The notes beneath the pieces were generated by a model. The model did no database searches. It worked only from the letters and a program-made list of their open reading frames with translations, and was not told where the DNA came from. 64,000 nucleotides of DNA from Dysidea avara (lineage: Eukaryota > Porifera > Demospongiae > Dictyoceratida > Dysideidae): positions 11,185,277-11,249,276 of the forward strand of contig NC_089281.1 in NCBI RefSeq assembly GCF_963678975.1, given 5' to 3'. Position numbers and translations under genes: made by a program. Of this stretch, positions 1 through 15,100 are shown one piece after another; position 1 is the first letter of the stretch, and every line of letters begins with the position of its first letter.

Positions 1-808
1 AATAAGGAATAGCGGAATAACGGAATAACTCGCATCACAACGAACAGGCATTTATATGGCTTATGCAATGTTAGGGTGATTGTACTGTTACAGCTGTGAA
101 CTCATCCTTCGTAGATATCCTTACAATGTTAGGGCGATTGCGTGTACTGTTACAGTTGTGAACTACACTGCTTCGTCGCTCATAGCCGTCCTAACGAAGT
201 GATTACTATATGCTCTTACTACTACTGTATGTAGCTAAGTATCATTGCGCTAGCACAGCTAGAATATACAGTAGTTAGCTATTAGTTTCGTTTTAAGTCT
301 TCATCCTTCCAGTGGAGGGATGAAACGAAACGGCTGTCACACCCCCTTTTGCTTGCAACATTGGTACCATACTTTACATACAGTAGTGGCTAGTAAAAGC
401 TATAATCAAATGTAATTTTGCACTTCGTAAGTGTGTACTGTATTGTTAGGTATGGTACCAACGTCATGAGCAAAGGGGGCGTGGCAGTCGTTTCGTTTCA
501 TCCCTCCACTGGAAGGATGAAGACTCGAAAACGAAACTAATAGCTAACTATTGTATATTCTAGCTTAGTTACATACAGTAGTAGTAAGAGCGTATAGTAA
601 TCATTTCGCTAGGACATCTATGAGTGACGAAGCAGTGTAGTTCACAGCTGTAACAGTACACGCAATCACCCTACATTGTAAGGTAGGATATCTACAAAGG
701 ATGAGTTCACAGCTGTAACAGTACAATCACCCTAACATTGCATAAGCCATATAAATGCCCGTTCGTTGTGATGCGAGTTATTCCGTTATTCCGCTATTCC
801 TTATTCCG
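1..808. mobile_element. Long foldback (inverted-repeat) element
   Basis: Positions 1-373 and 451-808 are near-identical inverted copies around a short centre. The ends read AATAAGGAATAGCGGAATAA and its reverse complement. The arms differ by scattered substitutions and a roughly 20-bp indel near 240-262. There is no coding capacity. The element lies in an intron of the PPIP5K gene and may extend left of the window, so the target duplication cannot be read. Confidence 0.85.
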
Positions 809-1198
809 TCTTTTACAAACTCCCTGCAATGGATGTTAGAATCTTTATTTAAAAGTGTCAGAAGATGAAGAGTGTTGAAAAAGCCACATTGGCACTTGCA
901 GTGATTGCTAAGCAAGATAAAGCTGAGGATCTCGTCATCAACAGTTCTATATTTAAAAGATGGAGTTGTCAAGCTGAGGAATTTTTCACTAAGTTTTGTT
1001 CTACACCCTGCAATGAACATGTTGTAGACAACAAATGACATGCAGCAATACTTCTAGCACTCCAATACTTCTTCTAGGTGATGAGCATTTCTAGCAGCAT
1101 TGAACTATGCTGGTGCTCTATAATCATTTGGCTATGGTGCCTCACATATAAGCATACACATATGGATAATATGTACACATGCATTCATTGATATATAC
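809..1198. other. Intronic sequence with no recognised content
   Basis: This stretch joins the foldback element to the donor of PPIP5K exon 15. The open frame at 778-1041 (minus) overlaps the foldback end and has no family similarity. Confidence 0.5.
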
Positions 1199-1337
1199 CT
1201 TCTTTTTTCTCAACTTCTAAATCAGAAATTTGCTTAGTGAGAAGTGCAATGTTTTCAAACAACATTTGGCAGGCAACCACAGGATTCTTGATGGCATCTA
1301 TTGCAGTATTGTAAGATGGTGCCTCAGTAGGACTTAG
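1199..1337 (-). CDS. PPIP5K: PPIP5K exon 15, residues 597-643, last exon in window
   Basis: Encodes [20 protein letters not shown] and a helix, [16 protein letters not shown]. It matches the family's LTPSGSISLIKSMHLIKNPV...LIQSLTSQI. It ends in phase 1 at GAAG/GTATAT. No continuation is recognisable between 809 and 1198, so the next exon must lie left of the foldback element. Confidence 0.86.
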
Positions 1338-4300
1338 CTATAATCGTATAACATTACAAGATGGCATTATGCACATCTATGCATGCTCAACAAATTTTGT
1401 TAACAATACCTGTCTTTTTAGTTCATCCACATCATAAGTACTTGTTCTCATAGTGTCATGCAATCTCTTTTTTACTCTGCAAAACTTCATAATCATATGG
1501 CATGTCTTAAATGCAAGGATGTTCAGACCTGGTCATGGCCTCTTCAGCCATAAAAGCATTGTCCAGCAGTTTGTCCACGTTTCGCTTTACCATGTGGAAC
1601 AGGATTGGAGCAAGGGTACCCTCCAAATCCACTAGACCCTATTACACACGCAGATTAAATCATACTCCAATATATTATGTATGCCACAAATGTCTACATG
1701 TACGTATAATTAAAGTCTCATTGGTGTAGAGTGTCTAGCATTGTATACCTTAACAAAAGCAGCTGCAGTCATTTGTACTCTTCCTTCATCAGATGCGTAC
1801 ACTTTCAAGTCATGTCGGTAGGTGCTGTGAAGGCGTAGAAATCCTGATCCAGGTAGGGAACCATATTCCCCAGCTCCTCCTGGGTAGATACAACGAAACA
1901 CTTTTCCTAGTTCCTCAGCTTGTTGTCTACCAGCTGGAGTGAGTTCTCCACCCCATTTTAGGATCATCAGTAATGCTCTTCCTAAATAGCAAAATTAACA
2001 AGTTGATGTTGTGCCACTTCTAAAAAACAGGCACCATGCAGCTAGCTAACTCATCTGGAATTAACCAACTATGTATTACAATTTTTTATTATGTTGTGCA
2101 ATAATGCATAATTTATTGTAATTCTCGGATTTCATAATTCACGAAATTTCTGTAATTCTTCAATTACGTTGCTATGCACTGCTAAGGAAGCGCTTGTTAA
2201 ACAAACCGCTTTTAACAACATATTACTCACAGAAGTATCTTCTAAACTGTTTTATAGTTTGACTACAGTGTTTTCCCACAAATTCTCCTGACAAAGCCTC
2301 AAAGCTGCTCTTCATTTTCGTTCGCATATGTCAGGGATACGCCCCCTTTCCAACTCAAAGGGGGCGTATCCCTGACATTAAGGTAAGTTAATACAGACTT
2401 CATTTTGCTTTTATTTCTTACGTAAAGGCTGCTTTTACCACTAATGATTTTGCTCATGTGGGTGCGTACAGACAAACATAGGTAGATAGATAGGCACACA
2501 CACGAAAACATTTTCACTAAACCAGGTGCGTGCCCACAGCTGGCCTTTGGCTGGCTGTGGGCACACACCTGGTTTACAAAATATTATTACTTTAAAATTA
2601 AGGTAGGAATTCAAGTAATAAAAGAAATGAAACAAGACACCTAATGGTATCCATATGTTGGGTTGATTTGTGCAATGTTATTTTTCCACATAACTATGTT
2701 GTAATATCACCATGTCACTTACTTCACTTACTACTTTTATTGCAAGGATATTTACTTTATTAAAAAAAACAAAAAAAAAATAGTTTACTGCATAGCTGTG
2801 ATATGCATGTGCAACTTTTCTACTATAATATTGTACATGCATGGCTGTCGTATTAGGGTAGCTGCTTTATTAGATTACCTTGATCACACTATTAATCTCT
2901 GGTATAGGTAATGATAGATGTTAATATTTTTGTAAGTTGTTCAGTAACACCACTGTTACAACAAATCATTGATGCTGCAAGGAAAACAGCAATGTGGGTA
3001 AGGATGATAAGCTAATTAAGTTTATGTGGCTAAATGCTTCAAATAAATCCTTGGTGATTATCGTGGATTGCAAATGAACGCTCTATTTGGGGAACTCCAA
3101 TTAAAACATTTTTGTTTTTTGCATGAAGAAGACGAAGAGAAGACAGCTTGAAACTATTCTGACAGGAATTTTCAAAATTTTAAGATGAAATTCAAGATGG
3201 TGCTTCTGTAGAGTTTCCTTAATCATACAGTATGATAGTAGTGTATAGTAGGGACTACAAAGGAGTAGTGGTGGCCCACGAAATAATATCTCTTAAAAAC
3301 AGCCTCAACTTCCCCTAACAACGATCAGGCAGTATTGGTTAGGTGGAACTAAGCCCAAACAGGCTTTCAGATCAACCCGAAACGCTTTCAACAAGTTGCT
3401 ACGGAACTTTTAAATGATTTATTTAACAGAATTTTCTACTGACTGAGTAAGTAACTGACTGATGCCTTCAGACAAGTGTAACTCGATAACGGCTAAGGCT
3501 ACGAGCTTGATTTTTTCACTGTTTGATGTCACTTTGGCCCGACAGGTGCTTTTTGGCATACCGCAGTATGTACAATGCATTCTTCATGGGCTTACCAGTG
3601 TCCTCCTCTGTGTTCCATTCATCTTTGCTGACAGTGAAAAGTGCCAATTGTCAATAGCACGTGATGGCTTCCCTTAGTAATCAAAATCGTCTGTATTTGT
3701 CATAGTGGCTATTTTGACATCAGAGGTGCTTTTCAAACAGTTCTTGATTCATACTGCTGTGTAGCAGGTTGAACATAGCCGACAACGAAGTGTAATGGAT
3801 ACTTCACTTTTCAGATGATAATTGATATAACTGGGATGTATGGCACCATTTCTTTCTTTTGTTATGCATGGATTGCAGAGGTGCTTTTCAAACAGTTCTT
3901 GATTCGAAATGCTGTGTAACGGGTCGAACATAGCTGACAACGAAGCATAATGGACACTTCACTTTTCAGACGATAATTGGGGCGCGCGGTGCCATTTCAG
4001 ATACGATGTGCGTGGGTTCACCAGTCATAAACATTATTTACAAAAAAAGTTAACAAACAAGTATACAGAAAAATTTGGAATTTTCAACTAGAGTAGGGAC
4101 CATAATGCATCGATAAAAAGTACTAAAACAAGCTGGAGTAGTCCATGATATTAATTCACAAAACTATAAGAAGTGTTATATCCCTACTGTGCTCAAGATA
4201 CCATAATGGAAATGCACAGTAGGGAGATAACACTTCTTCTTATAGTTTTACTGTGAATTAATATCATGCACTACTACAGCTTGTTTCAGTACTTTTATTG

Positions 4301-7300
4301 ATGTGCTATGGTCCCTACTCTAGTTGAAAATTCCAAATTTTTTGTGTACTTGTTTTATAATACTAGAGATTTGATTTAAGATACATACGATTCTGATTTT
4401 CAATGCATAAAATGATGATTTATAATAGCAAGGTAATTGTATATGGTGGAGGGAGGAGGAGGTTCTGTTACTATACTGTACTGTAATGTCTATGTATGTG
4501 TGGTGTAGTTTATTGGTATAAGGTTGTGTGTAGTGTGTAAGCAATGCCATAACTGTAGTATACCATGAATTTGACAGTAATTTTGTTGTGTGCATGTTTG
4601 TGTGAACACAGATGTGTGCACATATGTAAACTGACCAGAATAGGCACTCACCATAACCAGGTTCAGGTTTGACAGCTTTAAACTGCACTTTAATTCCTGA
4701 AAATTGGCCACACCTGGTATACGTACCAAGAAGTACTATGTAAAAGCACAACCACACACTTACATTTCTAACACTGATTGTGTTTGTTTTAAATTTTTGA
4801 CAAATTCCGCTCTGAATATTGATGGCTTAGCATGGACCTCTTCCAGTATGTCATTGGTTACATTCAGTACATCCTATAGTAATAATACAGGTCAGTAACT
4901 GGTGACAATAGTATCTTGTATACCTGTAGTTCACCAGGACTCTTTAGCTTTATTTTAAGCTTCTTCTTCACATCATATTTATCAAACATTTTGATGAATC
5001 TAAATAAACACAATATTATAATATTAACGTAATTATGTACACAATTACACAAATCTCTCCATTATACACTTTAAAAATCACCGAATGCATTACAACAGCC
5101 ATTACCACTTTTCAACACTAGAACTAACATAATGTTGTACAGTGCTACGCAGGTATACTTTAATTCTCAGAGACAGTGCTATTTAACAAACTAAAAATAT
5201 TTTATGTTCTTTATAATACCAACCGAGTTTGAGTGACCACCATCTTCATCTTCTGTTTGGGAGTACGATCTCCATGACGAATGATTGCTACCACACACCG
5301 CAACTCCAGTCTAAACAAAATTACAGTTATGGACAGGCTAAATTACATTGTGCTTTAGAAACTTACAAATACATGTACATATTATTATATCCTAATTGAA
5401 CTACTACTTAATCACAATGACTACAGTGAATCAGAACACTTTAAATAGTCAATAACTGTATTTAACAAGCAACCATACTAAAACCTTAAGTACGGGAGCA
5501 TCTGAGGAACCTCAATCACCCTCTTGGGTTTGGCTGATGTAGTAACTTTTATGCCAACATTATCATTAATCAAGCCTTAGATCCAGATGCTTATAGTATT
5601 CTATGCTATAGCCAGCAGATATGTACACACACACATGTACATGTGCGCACATATACACACCACCACCCACCCACCCACACACACACACGCACGCACGCAT
5701 GTGCACACACAGATAGCATACTCAGAGTCACTACTTGGTATTGGTACAGGAACATCCTCAGCCAAATATTCAACTGATGGTAGTATAGTGGGGAACAACT
5801 CTGGTGCTAGTTTAGAGAATATCATCTCCCTAGAATACTTTATGATTTATACACAAAATACAATGAATGGCATACTTTAGTATCTGGGCACAATCATCAT
5901 AATATTTAGAAGAATTCTTCACAAAACTAAATCCATTCACATCACAGACATATGATCTACCACCATCTCTCAGTAAGTCAAATCCACACACGGTCTGGTT
6001 GAAGACATTGCACACTTGCCGAGCTATCAGTTTCTCATTAGCATTAAGAATGACAGGAAATCTTTTCTCTTTTCCATACTGGTCCCTATGAACTTTACCA
6101 TCAAGTCCCTAACAGACAAAAAAGCAGGATCAGGAATGGAAACAATTTAACACTTTAAATACGTGTACGTATGGAATAGATCTCTGTTAGCAATTTACAT
6201 TTTAACTATAACTGACTTGGTACAATACAGGTGTATCATTTTGCCAAACTGACACTACTGTCAGAAAACAGGGCATACAGATATCTAATCAACACTTGCA
6301 AGTGCTCTCAATACTCCAATTAAGCAGTCCTAATTTTCTTTCCAGTTTCACAAATTAAGTAGGTGGAACATAGCTGAAACAAAGTGAAATAGCCATTGTT
6401 TGTAATGTATATAACAGGAAGCATTGAAGTGATCATCTGCAGCTGAAGCTATACTAGTGCACGTAGCCTGTCAATAGTATAGCCATGACTTACTTAGGTC
6501 CACCAGAATAGCTGCAGGTGTAGATGATCCCCATTGATTTGTAGCTTTTTTATTTTTTGTATCCATACTTAAATGTAAAATTCTAGCTTACACTTTCTGT
6601 TTACTTTTTTGGTAACAACATAACTCACAACTAGTGCATATCACAACAAAAATGGTGACAGGTACAAATTAACTGTAAGGGCGTAGCCAGGGGGGGGTTT
6701 GGATGGTTTGGATGGAATCTCCTTTTAGAGGGCAGATTTAAAAAAAATTAAAAGTCACATCAAATCTTGCAGCCCTGGAACTCTCCGGTAGCTACTTGCA
6801 CACTGGCATAGGTCTGTACTACTTTTGAGGGTCACATCGCATTAATGCTGAATCCCTGATGAATCAAGCATTGCATCATGTGTTTAATTGCGTATGTAAT
6901 ACATGTACAAGGTAGAAATGGCGAAGGACTGTTGTTACAAGACAGCAGCTGTGATAAACTTGGCCATGTTATATATACGTGTCAGGTTAGCACAAACTGT
7001 GAACGGTTGATGTATATTTACATGATGAATGTTTTGTTTATTGGTCACAAGTTGCAGTCACATGATATCTCAAATATATTGGATAAGTCTGAAGTTACCG
7101 ACTATCAACAGGAGAATTATTACAGAAAAGCAACAAAGAACAGTAAGAGAAGTGTCTCTGCAATTGACAATTCTTGTGATAGCCAGTAATCACTAACATA
7201 CAATTTGCATGGAGAAAGAAATGAGACACAAAGAAGGACATAGGTAATTCTGCACTATCATACACTACGGTAGTAGTGTATTACCGTAGTGTATAGTAGG

Positions 7301-10300
7301 GACCACAAAAGAGTAGGTGTGGCCCACGAATTAATATCACCCAAAAAATAGCCTCAATTTCCCCTAACGACGATCAGGCAGTATTGGTTAGGTGAAACTA
7401 AGCCCAAACAAACTTTCAAATCGACCCGAAATGTTTTCAACAAGTTGCTACGGAATTTTTAAAATAATTATTTAATGGAATTTTCTACTGACTGAGTAAG
7501 TAACTGACTGACTGATGCCTTCAGACAAGCATAACTCGATAACGACTAAGGCTACGGGCTTGATTTTTTCACTGTTCGACGTCGCTCCGTCCCAACAGGT
7601 GCGTTTTGGCATACCACAGTACGTACAATGCATTCTTCATGGACTTACCAGTGTCCTCCTTTGTGTCCCATTCATCTTTGCTGACAGTGAAAAGTGTCAA
7701 TTTGGCGATAGCACGTGATGGCTTCCCTTCATGTAACAGAAATCGTTCGTATTTTTCATAGCGGCTATTTTGATAGCAGAGGTGCTTGTCAAACAGTTCT
7801 TGATTCGTACTGTTGTGTAATGGGTTGAACACAGCCAACAACGAAGCGTAATGGAAACTTCACTTTTCATACGATAATTGATATAACTGGGGCACGCGGA
7901 ATTATTTCTTTCGGAATGCGTCTTGGTGTGCAGAGGTACTTTTCGATCAGTTCTTGATTCGAAAATGCTGCGTAACGGGTTGAATATAACTGACAACGAA
8001 GCGTAATGGATACTTCACTCTTCAGATGATAATTGGGGCGCGCGGCGCCATTTCAGATGCAGTATGCGTGGGTTCACCAGTCATAATAATTACTTACAAA
8101 AAAAAGTTAACAAACAAGTACAAAGAAAAATTTGGAATTTTCAACTAGAGTAGGGACCATAGCACATCGATAAAAAGTACTGAAACAAGCTGGAGTAGTG
8201 CATGATATTAAATCACAGTTGAACAATAAGAAGTGTTATATCCCTACTGTGCATTTCCATTATATATGGTATCTTGAGCACAGTAGAGATATAACACTTC
8301 TTTTTATTCAACTGTGATTTAATACCGTGCAGTACTTTTTATCGATGTGCTATGGTCCCTACTCTAGTTAAAAATTCCAAATTTTTCTTTGTACTTGTAT
8401 AATTCATTCGTAAGGTAGAAATTAAGCAAGGTGAACAGCCATGATAGCAATTCCTGGTTCAAACCCTAGGAACGTTTTTTTTTAACTTTTCACTTCACAG
8501 TTAGAGTATCTTGACTATGATTTTACACTGGTTTTTGCTTTGTACTGGATTTTGCTTTGTAACGCTGTAGTCACTTCTCCTTTATTTCCAAACCATCAAA
8601 AGGCACTGCTATAATGGTTAGCATATGTACAGGCCAACTGTCAATTAAACCCTGTATATAGCCATGACAAAAATTCAATCTTTTTTATACAAATGAATGT
8701 ACACATAACAACGTGAATATCATATTCATTAGGAAGTGTATCATTGATAAACCCCAAGCCAAATAAATAAATATGTGACCCGCTGAGCAAAAACTGATTG
8801 TTTTCGCACATTCCTCAAATTCCATGTTATTGCTTCTCTGTCATCTATGTATATATAGTACCAAAGGAGTGGACAGCCGAAGTTTCATAGTGTTAGACAG
8901 TTGGAACAGGAATAAATATGATTTGTATAGCAACAATACAACAAATAAAATTACAGGCACTTAGTTAATCAATCATAACTCACAACTGAAACAAGTTATG
9001 AAGATACATATGGATTTGGCTCAGTCTGTTCACCATAAACTGGCAAATTGATCAAGGTATAGTGTTTTCCCTGTATGTCTTCATGCAGGCAAAGAAGAAG
9101 GCCATTCCAGCAATGAAATGATGATGATGGCAAAGTGAAGTAAACTTTATATCTACTGCATCATGAACGAAAACCCATAACTCGTGGGCTTTAAGCTGTA
9201 CGAACATGAAACAAAGATTCACTTACTCTCCATGAAAAGTTTTTATTGATTAGAGCTTAGTTTCAGATACGATTAAAATGTGTAATTTTTAGTATTTAGC
9301 ATGCGTATTTTACATTTTTATTGCAAAATAGAATTTTGCAAAAACAGCCAGTTTTCACTCAGTGGGTCATATATGCTCTTCTGTACAAAATTTCATAGAG
9401 TATGCAGGAAATTACACATATGCTATATGGGAGACTAAAGGGCTAGGATAACACCGTGTACATTCGAATGCCACCTTCTGTTGAACCTTTCCCATGCAAC
9501 TTATAACACACACACTTGTAGAATAATAGCATTGGAAGTCAATGAACACTCACTGGTGACTTTCTCGCTTCAGCATGAGCATAGTCAGGACCCACAGTAT
9601 ACACCTTCACATCAGTACCATCAGTAGATAGAAAATCTTCATAAATATATGAACCAGTTTTTCTAATGGAACTTTCAGGAGAATATTTGCTGGACCGATC
9701 CTTAACCTAACAATTATAAAACAAGCACATAACACAGCAAACAAAATTTGAAAAAAAAAATTAACCTTATACCAACATTCACCCTCCAGGTCAGGTCCTA
9801 GCTAGTAAAGTTGGTAAAACCTTTATTGCCCATCTCTGAATGCCTAGCTACATTTATCCCACGTAGTCTTTGCACGACACCTCCAACAGAGTTGAAGTAA
9901 GTGCATTGATTTTCTGGACAAGTTTCATGCCTCATATCAACTATACTAGTAAGCACAAAGTAGCTGGCACATAGTATTCGGCTATGTTCTGCCTGTACAC
10001 AGTCCTACATATACATGAGTTTTGCAGTACGTTTCTAGTCTACTATATCAGACGTGGACCACTTTGATGTGGTGCCGGTACAGAAGTTCACCAATGATAA
10101 ATTACAAAACAGCTTGGTTGTATTGGTTAAGCATAACCAAGCCCCAAAATGCCTTTAGAGCAGCCCCAAACCCTTTCAACAAGTTTATATGGAATTTTAA
10201 ACTTTCTGTTCAACTGATTCCTTCAGCCAAGTATAACTCGACAATACATAAGGCTACAGGCTTGATTTTTGTGTTTGACATCTCTTCACCCTGAGACATG

Positions 10301-12103
10301 CCTTTTGCTAACTGCAATATGTACAACACACACATCATGGATTTACCTTTGTCATCCTCTGCGTCCCAGTTCTTTTCGCTGATAATGCAAAGTGTCAATT
10401 CACTGTTGCAATGCAACTGTGGCTGTGGTAGTAGCTATAAAGCTTATTGCTGGTACTTTCTGTAGTGATCACAGAGACCTTCTTGTACTGTTCTTCATTT
10501 GTATCACTGTGTAATGGGTTGAAAATTGAGCATAATAGCCACTGCAGTCTTCAGTAATTGATTGTTGAGGTAAGCACTGAGATGCAAAATAAATTGTACG
10601 GAATGACTAGAACTATTCTTTCTTTTGATGCTGTATGCACAAAACTTTGCTATAAAAAAGTAAACGAGTGGAAGAAATTTTTTAAGTTGGATTAGGATCA
10701 AAGAATAAAAAAATCCAGTGAAACAAGGGAATTTTACCCTCAGATATACTGATAGACATTTAATTCCTATACCATACTTCAGTCTCTACTGCTTGTTTCA
10801 TATTCTTTGATACCTAATCCGACCTAAATTTTCTTCTACTTGCAAAAGTATGAAGGTGATTAAATTTGAACATAAGAAGATGATTTCTATTGTTTAAACT
10901 TTATTGTCTATAGTTTATATAAATTTTCTATTTACTTGAAAACTGTGTCAGTATTAAAGCCATTCAATTTCACAGCATGTGAAATATTACAAAACTGTAA
11001 CTTTTTTTTACAGCAACTAAGCAAGTGCACCACAAAAAGGCAGAATCCATCATTGATTGATAGTTAGTCCAACACATTTTTCTAGCAGCACAACAGTGTG
11101 GTAGACGATCAATACAGGTGCTTCATAACCATCACTGAGGAGCATTGACAATATTAAGGCTCTGCTGACTGTCCACCTGTTGATGTTGTGTGACACATGG
11201 GTACAAGTTGCTAGTATATTTGAGTTGAGATCACAGAAACAAAAAGCCACAAAACAAGGGAGGTTGCCTATATACTTGCAGCTATACTATAGTGGAGAAT
11301 TTACTTATTAATTCTGTGATATACAGCCTGTCAATAAACCCATGACTGAAATAGGGATTAAATGTCCACTATAGTATGTATACATACACTCATCTATTTT
11401 GGCTCGAAGGTGAGCACCTTAGACAGGTTCCACTGGATATTTATGTATTAATACCTTTCTGAACAGCTGTTGACTGCCGCCACCCACAGCACTAGGGAAG
11501 TAGATGTGAATGTCATGATCTTCAGCTGATACTGGCTTCTCCACAAATGGCTTGTGGAACACTTTAGAGTCAATTGTTAGAATATCATCTTGTTCACTCC
11601 ATACACTACCTATTGCAAAACATAATCTACATCATTATATTAATATAATGAATACACAAGAATTCAAACGGTACGGTCGTACCGTTTAAGTAGGGATTGC
11701 GGTGAAACTTTCACGCGCCACCCAAAATTCCACCTTTAAAAGTCATCCTAGGGACATTTTACACCACAATAATTTAATATATACACACAATGTAGTTATA
11801 TTTTTACAAAAACATATGTTTGTATGCAAACACCCCTATACACACACATGCACGCATACACGTACACACGAACACACACTGTACACACACAGTACATATA
11901 ACACACACACAACACAGTACACACTATACATATACAGAAATCCACACACACACCCCTATACACACACATGCACGCATACACGTACACACGAACACACACT
12001 ACACGCACATACACATGTACGTACACACACTGTACACACACAGTACATATAACACACACACAACACAGTACACACTATACATATACAGAAATCCACACAC
12101 ACA

Positions 12104-12178
<75 letters not shown>

Positions 12179-15100
12179 TACAAACATACCAGTGGTTCCA
12201 TCTTCTTTTCTATTCAACACAGCATACTCCGGTACAGGTACTCCAGCTTCCTTTAGTTTGTTGTGTATAATTCGTCTACAAAAAGTAAAGAACATACATG
12301 ACAGATCAAAGCCATCAACAAACTACTTACTACCTGCATATAATTTATTACACAGTACATTTACAATTATTACCCTTGGGGAATATCATGGGCATGTCAA
12401 ATATTTCTCACATAACAGAGTTTTATTTTATTTTACTTAAGGCTGTACTGCACAAGTGCTGAGAACACCTGGTCCTATAGCCTGTTTAAAGATGTTATAT
12501 TAAGTGCATACATGTGTTTGAAATGGTTGATTAGTTGGTTACAAATCACTATGGAATTTGGTAATACACTACAGTTTAAAATTAATGCACCATTACATTA
12601 GGAAATTCCCTAGAATCAACGGACCCACTAAGTTCAAGCACTGTATTTTGTGCAAAGTAATAATTGGCTGAAAGGTTGGCAAGTCGTCAAGTAGCTTATA
12701 GGCAAGTTCTGCCTCAAATCAATTAATTATTTCATTAACCAATGAACAGTGAGTAAGGAAAGTTGCTTTAGTCAGGCTGGTATTCAAGTTGCATGTTACG
12801 TTTGCCAACCAGTGACATAACTTCTTACATATATACTGTATAGCTGGTTATTTTCAAAAGGTTTTTATTTTCGGATATTTCGAAGAGGCCCTTCTCTTCG
12901 AAAATAAATTCCACATCCAGTTGTTTTTCGAAAATAAATTCCCACAAGTGAAAGCAACCGTCCAACTTTCGGCGATTCGTTCGTGTATTCCTCGAGTTTT
13001 AGATCAGTATTGCTGATGATAATGGGTAAACTGTATCATTACTATACCAATAAAACAGGTGATTCAGAATGGGAATTGATGCCGTCAGCTCTAGAATCTA
13101 TGGTGATTAGGATACTATGAGCTAGCTATATGACCGAGCGTGATCGTGCCAGTGAGTACACTCCACCCGAAACTCCCTCAGTCTTCTCTCCAGTGCACAG
13201 GAATGGGGATTATTCCATCAGTAAGTCAGTTTTCGGCAAACATTCACGCATCTTCATAATTTGTGACACAAATTTCTGTTTATTTGAAATCCATCCGGAC
13301 TTCGAAATATGCACTCTTCGAAATTAAAATCTTTCGAAATTCAGATTTTGCTTCTTGTACGAAAATTTCTGTTTCGAAAATAACCCGCTATACGGTACTA
13401 CATAACTATGTCATGATTAACCCTCGGGCCGTCGAGGGTTACTGTAGTTGTCTTGTGTGGCTGTGTGGATTTATTGTTACCATTTTAACTGCTATGTACT
13501 TCATTCATATGTTAAAAACAAGCTTCTCTTGATGAGTTTAACAAATGAAATGTGTGGATTGCTCCATATTCAAAAGTTATGGTGATATTTGGTGTTCGTC
13601 TTGGCCTTCCTCACTCCTTGACGAACTCTTGATGCACAAAAGTGACAGCAATAAATTCTTTTCAACCACAGTAGCAGACAAGGGATCAACAAACTCGACA
13701 AAACCAGGGATGAGATTTTGAAATCTTAAATAAGATTTCAAATGAGATTTCATGATTTCCATAAGATCTTATCTATTGTTAACTAGTCCAGATTTTACCA
13801 GCAATCTACAACATTTCAGGCCAGGTTCCTTGGATTTAGACTAGAAGCTTCTTGGCTCTTTAAATTAACGAGCCTTCACAGATCATGTGATTAGTAACCC
13901 TATATAGTAAAAATAGAGTGCGCTATAAAAGGCTAGTGTCTAATGAGACTATGGTCCATGTGCTGTCTGAACAAAGACTAAGCTACTACGCTATTCACTG
14001 CTGCTTAAAGCTAGCATAATGTTGTTCATTAGATACAAATTGCATTTTTATACCTGGTTTGTGTGCTAATTGAGGTGACAGTTGTGGCCCTGCTATAGAA
14101 AATGGGACAAAGCAGCAAAGTCAATCCACGTGTTGGCACCTGGCACTATGGATCTGGAGATAGTACATCCATGTTTATATTCAATTTCCCTTACACAATA
14201 GTGCTTCATTGTTAATGTAGAGAAAACTATGAATTTTATTTATTTGGGAAAACGCTTTGAGTAAATACTGTCATAGTGATCAGTTTTTAATTTGATTAAA
14301 CAAGACAAATTTAATATAGATGTTTAGGAAATTTAGCTACATGTTAGAAAGTCAAAAAGTGCTAACCTTTGCAAACTTTGTACTGTGGCGTAAGTACACT
14401 TATCTATGAACACAGTAGCTACCTCTACAACTCATTTGTGGTTAGGAATTGATTACCAACACCAGCACATGTGGCTAAGTGACTGCTGTGATCAGTCATT
14501 GGGTCAGACCAATTAGAAGTCAACCACAATTAAAATAAAATTGTACTGAAGCAGTTATGTAATAAACACTTTGTTTGGTCTCTGTCAATCATGCGTGTCA
14601 GTGATGTCATCAAAACACTAGGTTATCATCAATTAAGCTATTGATCTCAGTTTAAATCCTTATTACAGTGCATTCTGAGTTAAGACATCACTACCATCTG
14701 CAAAGGCCATAATGACAAAAATCAATCTACTAAGGAGTGGTCATTGCTAGCAGAATCTGCTCTCCCCATTCACCATCATCTTAGCCTGTTTGTGCCCCTC
14801 CCCTTTCCAGCTCCTGGATCCGCCCCTGTATTATACAATAAGTAACTACCAGCTGACTAACTCCATGCCAACATTTAATAACCATTGTCAAGGTACTTAC
14901 ATTCACAATAAGCCATATGTAGAGAGTGTTTACTAAATACTATATATGGTACCGCTTAAATGCAATGTCGTCTCATGAGTGTGAGCGATTAAAAAACTTG
15001 CTAATTAATTAAAGAGTATGGCACCTGTTTCACTCCATTCATCCCAAACGAGATGAATACTCAAAACAGGTGCCACACTCTTTAACCAGCAATTTTTTTT

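Noticed and set aside
778-1041. Minus-strand open frame as the next PPIP5K exon
   Set aside because: It overlaps the foldback end and shows no similarity to the expected IRxRMEDP...LYHSETLELM segment.
3462-3677. Open frame recurring in related form at 7515 (plus) and 35406 (minus)
   Set aside because: It lies inside repeat family A and is frame-broken between copies. It is a repeat trace, not a host gene.
11796-12440. Several overlapping open frames rich in His/Thr or Cys/Val
   Set aside because: Translations of (CA)n and (GCAC)n repeats. Only 12190-12275 on the minus strand is real coding sequence (PPIP5K exon 3).
14799-14828. hAT-like terminus CTGGATCCGCCCCTG
   Set aside because: No partner end or 8-bp duplication was found nearby; at most a solo end.
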